Assembly: GCA_021780415.1 (NCBI GenBank)
Contig: JAJXYW010000008.1
Location: 1-7,485, forward strand
Direction of reading: 5' to 3'
DNA: 7,485 nucleotides
From: Acidobacteriota bacterium
GTDB lineage: Bacteria > Acidobacteriota > Terriglobia > Terriglobales > Acidobacteriaceae
Part shown: positions 5,005 through 7,485 of the stretch, piece by piece
How positions within the stretch are numbered: position 1 is the first letter of the stretch
Layout of the letters: the number at the start of each line of letters is the position of its first letter
Translations under genes and position numbers: made by a program
Notes under the pieces: generated by a model
What the model was told of the DNA's origin: nothing
Seen by the model: the letters and a program-made list of their open reading frames with translations, nothing else
Database searches by the model: none

Positions 5005-5031
5005 GCACGGGCGTTCGGTTAGCGCCCGTGC
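5005..5031 (-). promoter_or_regulatory. Hairpin containing the trxB stop codon
   Basis: GCACGGGCG (5005-5013) is the exact reverse complement of CGCCCGTGC (5023-5031), giving a 9-bp GC-rich stem. The 9-nt loop contains the trxB stop codon (5019-5021). No U-run follows on the minus strand; the next bases are GAACGACTAAAA. It is therefore not a standard intrinsic terminator. It could stabilise the mRNA 3' end, or pause polymerase after ribosomes have left. Confidence 0.45.
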
Positions 5032-5975
5032 TCTTCGAGGTATTTTTCGACTTCGAGGGCGGCCATGCAGCCGGTGCCGGCGGCGGTGATGGCCTGGCGG
5101 TAGCGGCGGTCCTGAACGTCTCCACAGGCGTAGACGCCGTGGATGCGCTCGCCGAGGATGGAGACGAAGACGTTGGCTTCGGTCTTGATGTAGCCGTCTC
5201 CGTCGAGGTCGAGCTGGCCTTCAAACATTTTGGCGTTGGGGATGTGGCCGATCCCGAGGAACATGAAGGAGACGGGGAGGATGGAACGCTCGCCGGTCTT
5301 CTTGTTGATGAGCTTGAGGCCCTTGAGGTCCTTCTCTTCGACGCCGAGGCACTCTTCGACGAGGGTGTTGTGGAGGAACTCGATTTGGGGGTGGGCGATG
5401 GCGCGCTCGAGCATGATGCGGGAGGCACGGAAGTTTTCGCTGCGGTTGATGATCGTGACCTTGGAGGCGAAGCGGGTGAGGAAGAGAGCTTCCTCCATGG
5501 CGGAGTCTCCGCCGCCGATGACGGCGATCTCCTTGCCGGAGGCGAAGAAGCCGTCGCAGGTGGCGCAGGAGCTGACGCCGTGGCCGATGAGGGCCTGCTC
5601 GGAGGGAAGGCCGAGCCAGCGCGCGCTCGCTCCGCTCGCGATGATGAGGGAGCGGGTGTGGACGATGGTCTTGCCGAGGTGAAGCTCGAAGGGCGACTTG
5701 CAGAGATTGACGGTGGAGAGATGGGCCATGCGGAGCTCGGCGCCAAAGCGAACGGCCTGCTTCTTCATGTTCTCGATGAGCTCGGGACCCTGAACGCCCT
5801 CGGGCCAGCCGGGAAAGTTTTCGACCAGCGTGGTGATGGAGAGCTGGCCGCCGGGCTCGTGGCCTTCGAGGACCAGCGGCTTGAGGTTGGAGCGCGCTGC
5901 GTAAATGGCGGCGGTGAGACCTGCGCAGCCAGAGCCGAGAATGACGGTGTCGCGTACTTCGATGGATTCGGACAT
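5019..5975 (-). CDS. trxB: Thioredoxin reductase (NADPH, flavoprotein)
   Basis: The product (318 aa) is the FAD-dependent enzyme that passes electrons from NADPH to thioredoxin in the cytosol, supporting ribonucleotide reduction and repair of oxidised protein thiols. The start is ATG at 5973-5975 (MSESIEV), just before the Rossmann strand; a longer reading frame exists but is not protein-like. Motifs in order are the FAD-binding GSGCAG (14-19, with Cys where Pro is usual), PGGQL (41-45), the redox-active CATC (137-140), the NADPH-fold GGGDSAMEEA (154-163), and the C-terminal FAD motif GVYACGDVQD (280-289) with RQAITAAGTGCMAA. The 2'-phosphate-binding HRRxxxR motif reads NRSENFR (177-183), so one Arg is lost. 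No Shine-Dalgarno sequence precedes the ATG. The neighbouring 66-aa gene is divergent. Family assignment is secure; strict NADPH use is not shown by this sequence. Confidence 0.97.
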   Translation of the reverse strand: MSESIEVRDTVILGSGCAGLTAAIYAARSNLKPLVLEGHEPGGQLSITTLVENFPGWPEGVQGPELIENMKKQAVRFGAELRMAHLSTVNLCKSPFELHLGKTIVHTRSLIIASGASARWLGLPSEQALIGHGVSSCATCDGFFASGKEIAVIGGGDSAMEEALFLTRFASKVTIINRSENFRASRIMLERAIAHPQIEFLHNTLVEECLGVEEKDLKGLKLINKKTGERSILPVSFMFLGIGHIPNAKMFEGQLDLDGDGYIKTEANVFVSILGERIHGVYACGDVQDRRYRQAITAAGTGCMAALEVEKYLEEHGR

Positions 5976-5984
5976 AACAGTTTG

Positions 5985-5990
5985 ATTGTA
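5985..5990 (-). promoter_or_regulatory. Candidate -10 box of trxB, very close to the ATG
   Basis: TACAAT on the minus strand lies 9 nt upstream of the trxB ATG, so transcription would begin only a few nucleotides before the start codon. No good -35 is found at 16-18 nt; the nearest, TTTGAA, is at 15 nt. The short distance and the missing ribosome site fit a leaderless or near-leaderless mRNA. Confidence 0.4.
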
Positions 5991-6032
5991 GCGGGTTGGA
6001 AAGGGTTCAAAGGCAGGGATTAGGATGGGGGA

Positions 6033-6233
6033 ATGGCTGACTTGGTGTTGGTGTATGGGATGAGGTTGTTGCCGGCGGATGAGATTGAAGCGGTGCAGGC
6101 GGCGCCGATCAAGCTGAAGAATGGGCATGAGGCCCAGGTGACGATGCATATCGTGGAAGGTAGCCGGGAGCGGATTGAGGCGCAACTGCGGCATAGCATC
6201 GACGCGTTCTTCGATTTTTATCCAGAGATTTAG
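6033..6233 (+). CDS. Conserved-type small cytosolic protein, 66 aa, unknown function
   Basis: ATG at 6033-6035 is preceded by AGGA (6022-6025) with a 7-nt spacer, and the frame closes at TAG 6231-6233. The protein starts MADLVLVYGMRLLPADEIE and ends DAFFDFYPEI. It looks globular, with alternating hydrophobic strands at 3-12 and 35-42 (AQVTMHIVEG) and an amphipathic helix at about 43-60 (SRERIEAQLRHSIDAFF). There is no signal peptide, membrane segment or cysteine. I believe close relatives occur in acidobacteria as hypothetical proteins. It diverges from trxB across 57 nt, so the two promoters must overlap or lie back to back. Confidence 0.8.
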   Translation: MADLVLVYGMRLLPADEIEAVQAAPIKLKNGHEAQVTMHIVEGSRERIEAQLRHSIDAFFDFYPEI

Positions 6234-6300
6234 GCCGAATCGCGGTCGCCGGGCTCATGGAATGTCCCCTTTGTGACGAAATACGTTGCAGAGGGAAACC

Positions 6301-7029
6301 ATGCAGCGATTGGGTGGGTGGATAACGGTTGCAGTGCTGGGTGCGATGCTGGTTGCGGGTGCGGCGGTTGGGGTCGCGCGCGGGCAGCAGGCGGAGACGA
6401 GTGCAGCGGTGGCGACTAGCCTCGGGGGCGTGCTGCGGGGGATGGCGGCGCGGGCGGGCGTGGTGTTTGTGGGGCAGGTGGAGAAGATTGAGCCCAAGGG
6501 TGGAGTGGTGGAGATCACCTTTGCGGTGCAGCAACCGGTGCTGGGAGTGGTGGGTGGAACGTATGTGATGCGGGAGTGGGCGGGGCGGTGGACGGGGGGG
6601 CAGCAACGATATTGGGTGGGGCAGCGGGCGATGTTCTTTCTGCATGCGCCGAGCGTTTCGGCGAACGGAGAAGCGGGGCTGAGTTCGCCGGTGGATGGGA
6701 TGGTGGGCGTGGTTCCGGTGGTGCCGATGGGAGCAAATGCCGAGGCAGTGCTGGATGCTCGCTGGCTGGCGACGCGAGTGCAGCGGGCGGTGGGGACTCC
6801 GCTGGCGGGTGCTGCGCCGGGCGGGGTGGCGCTGGCGGATGCGGTGAGGGTGACGGCGAACTGGAGGACGACATCGGTGGCGGAGCCGAGGAGCGTGGGG
6901 CTGCCGGTGGGCGTGGCGCAACAGGCGGCGAGGGCGAGTGTGGGGTCGAGTACAGAAGAGCGTTCGCAACTGGAGCAGGGGAACGTTCCGGATGGATTGC
7001 AGCCGCAGGAGCCGAGCGATGCGCAGTAG
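6301..7029 (+). CDS. Secreted protein with a possible NTR/OB-like beta-barrel, unknown function
   Basis: The start is ATG at 6301-6303, because AGAGGG lies about 5 nt upstream; the frame is open slightly further 5' without a ribosome site. The protein has 242 aa. Its signal peptide has the core WITVAVLGAMLVAGAAVGVA, with cleavage near residue 28-30. Residues 42-145 form a run of predicted strands: VVFVGQVEKIEP, GVVEITFAV, YVMREWAGRW, RYWVGQRAMFFLHA, then SSPVDGMVGVVPV. This order resembles NTR/TIMP-like barrels of exported proteins, but that is my inference from pattern. The region after 165 is low in structure and ends Gln/Glu/Pro-rich. There are no cysteines, unlike classical TIMPs. The next gene overlaps it by 11 nt, so the two are probably co-translated and functionally linked outside the cytoplasm. 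Confidence 0.8.
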   Translation: MQRLGGWITVAVLGAMLVAGAAVGVARGQQAETSAAVATSLGGVLRGMAARAGVVFVGQVEKIEPKGGVVEITFAVQQPVLGVVGGTYVMREWAGRWTGGQQRYWVGQRAMFFLHAPSVSANGEAGLSSPVDGMVGVVPVVPMGANAEAVLDARWLATRVQRAVGTPLAGAAPGGVALADAVRVTANWRTTSVAEPRSVGLPVGVAQQAARASVGSSTEERSQLEQGNVPDGLQPQEPSDAQ

Positions 7030-7485
7030 GAGCTTGAGGGGGTGGACGAGAGCGGGCCGGAGCGGAGTGCTGGCGGCGATGGTGTTGGCGATGGCGACGG
7101 CTGCGGCGTGGGCGGGAGGGCCGCGGTTTATCACCGGAACCAGCGGCTATGCGACGGCGGGGGTGCCGATGGCCTGGTACACGAGCACGCCGATGTACTT
7201 TACCGATCCGGGGGATTTGAACTTGAACGTGAGCCACGCGCAGGCGGATGCGATGGTGGCGGCGGCGGCGACGGTGTGGAATATTCCGACGGCGAATGTG
7301 ACGCTGGCGCAGGGTGGTGCGCTGGCGGAGCATGTGATTGCGGACGGGAGCAGCCCGAATGCGTATTTCAATGGAAGCGAGGTGGTGTGGCCGGCGGATG
7401 TGGAGGCGACGAACTATCAGTCGGTGCAGATTGCGGTGATCTATGACAGCGATGGGAGCGTGATCGATCTGCTGCTGGGCAGTGG
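7019..7485 (+). CDS. Secreted protein, 3' end missing; possible metzincin-like N-terminus
   Basis: The frame runs open from ATG 7019-7021 to the window end (155 codons plus 2 nt). AGGAG at 7007-7011 with a 7-nt spacer fixes the start, which lies inside the end of the previous gene, giving an 11-nt overlap. The signal peptide has several Arg in its n-region, the core GVLAAMVLAMATAAA and likely cleavage after AWA (residue 32). The mature part contains YFTDPGDLNLNVSHAQADAM, then AAAATVWNIPTANVTLAQGG and VQIAVIYDSDGSVID. A motif of the WN-P type after an Ala-rich helix, on an exported protein, resembles the start of matrixin-like domains, but any HExxHxxGxxH site would lie beyond the window. The peptidase suggestion is weak. 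I recall similar acidobacterial exported proteins of unknown function. A longer frame-1 reading over 7042-7446 is a shadow. Confidence 0.8.
   Translation, partial: MRSRSLRGWTRAGRSGVLAAMVLAMATAAAWAGGPRFITGTSGYATAGVPMAWYTSTPMYFTDPGDLNLNVSHAQADAMVAAAATVWNIPTANVTLAQGGALAEHVIADGSSPNAYFNGSEVVWPADVEATNYQSVQIAVIYDSDGSVIDLLLGS

Noticed and set aside
5028..6023. Plus-strand ORF of 331 codons
   Set aside because: It is the antisense shadow of trxB, with no recognisable motif.
5976..6194. N-terminal extension of TrxB by 73 residues
   Set aside because: The extension is His/Arg/Pro-rich, overlaps the divergent 66-aa gene, and TrxB families begin near MSESIEV.
6109..7134. Minus-strand ORF of 341 codons
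   Set aside because: It is an Arg/His/Pro-rich shadow crossing three plus-strand genes that have good starts.
7042..7446. Plus-strand ORF of 134 codons
   Set aside because: Its Gly-rich reading overlaps the better-supported frame that starts at 7019 with AGGAG and a signal peptide.

Overview
This 7.5 kb window is GC-rich bacterial chromosome. Its genes best fit an acidobacterium of the Terriglobus/Granulicella/Edaphobacter kind. I base that on a Rne/Rng ribonuclease with a long Arg/Gly-rich insert, several small proteins and a secreted protein of types I associate with that phylum, and a palindromic intergenic repeat. This placement is from memory of the families, not from a search. I see no tRNA, rRNA, CRISPR array, insertion sequence or phage gene.

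Layout, left to right. (1) 2-1543 (+): 3' part of a ribonuclease E/G gene, followed by a three-copy heptamer repeat and a strong intrinsic terminator (1580-1613). (2) 1621-1854 (-): a 77-residue single-pass membrane protein gene that converges on the ribonuclease; its upstream region holds a nested palindrome and a dispersed-type intergenic repeat. (3) 2031-3733 (-): a metal-transport unit. Read in its own direction it has a CsoR/RcnR/FrmR-like operator over the -35 position of a candidate promoter, a 24-codon leader ORF, about 156 nt of untranslated leader with hairpin potential, a 54-codon ORF, and an Nramp-superfamily transporter whose GTG start overlaps the stop of the 54-codon ORF by 4 nt. 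The transporter lacks two of the usual Nramp metal-binding side chains. (4) 3846-4856 (-): a secreted or envelope protein of unknown function. (5) 5019-5975 (-): thioredoxin reductase trxB, with a candidate promoter so close to its ATG that the mRNA may be leaderless. (6) 6033-6233 (+): a 66-residue cytosolic protein divergent from trxB. (7) 6301-7029 and 7019-7485 (+): two exported proteins with an 11-nt gene overlap, the second running off the window.

The part most worth following up is unit (3). A G-tract operator of the kind usually found in front of metal-efflux or aldehyde/sulfide-response genes appears to control a non-canonical Nramp protein behind two tiny ORFs. The secreted pair in (7) is the second interesting unit. 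The rest of the window is ordinary housekeeping with some unusual details: the RNase insert and a changed NADPH-binding motif in TrxB.
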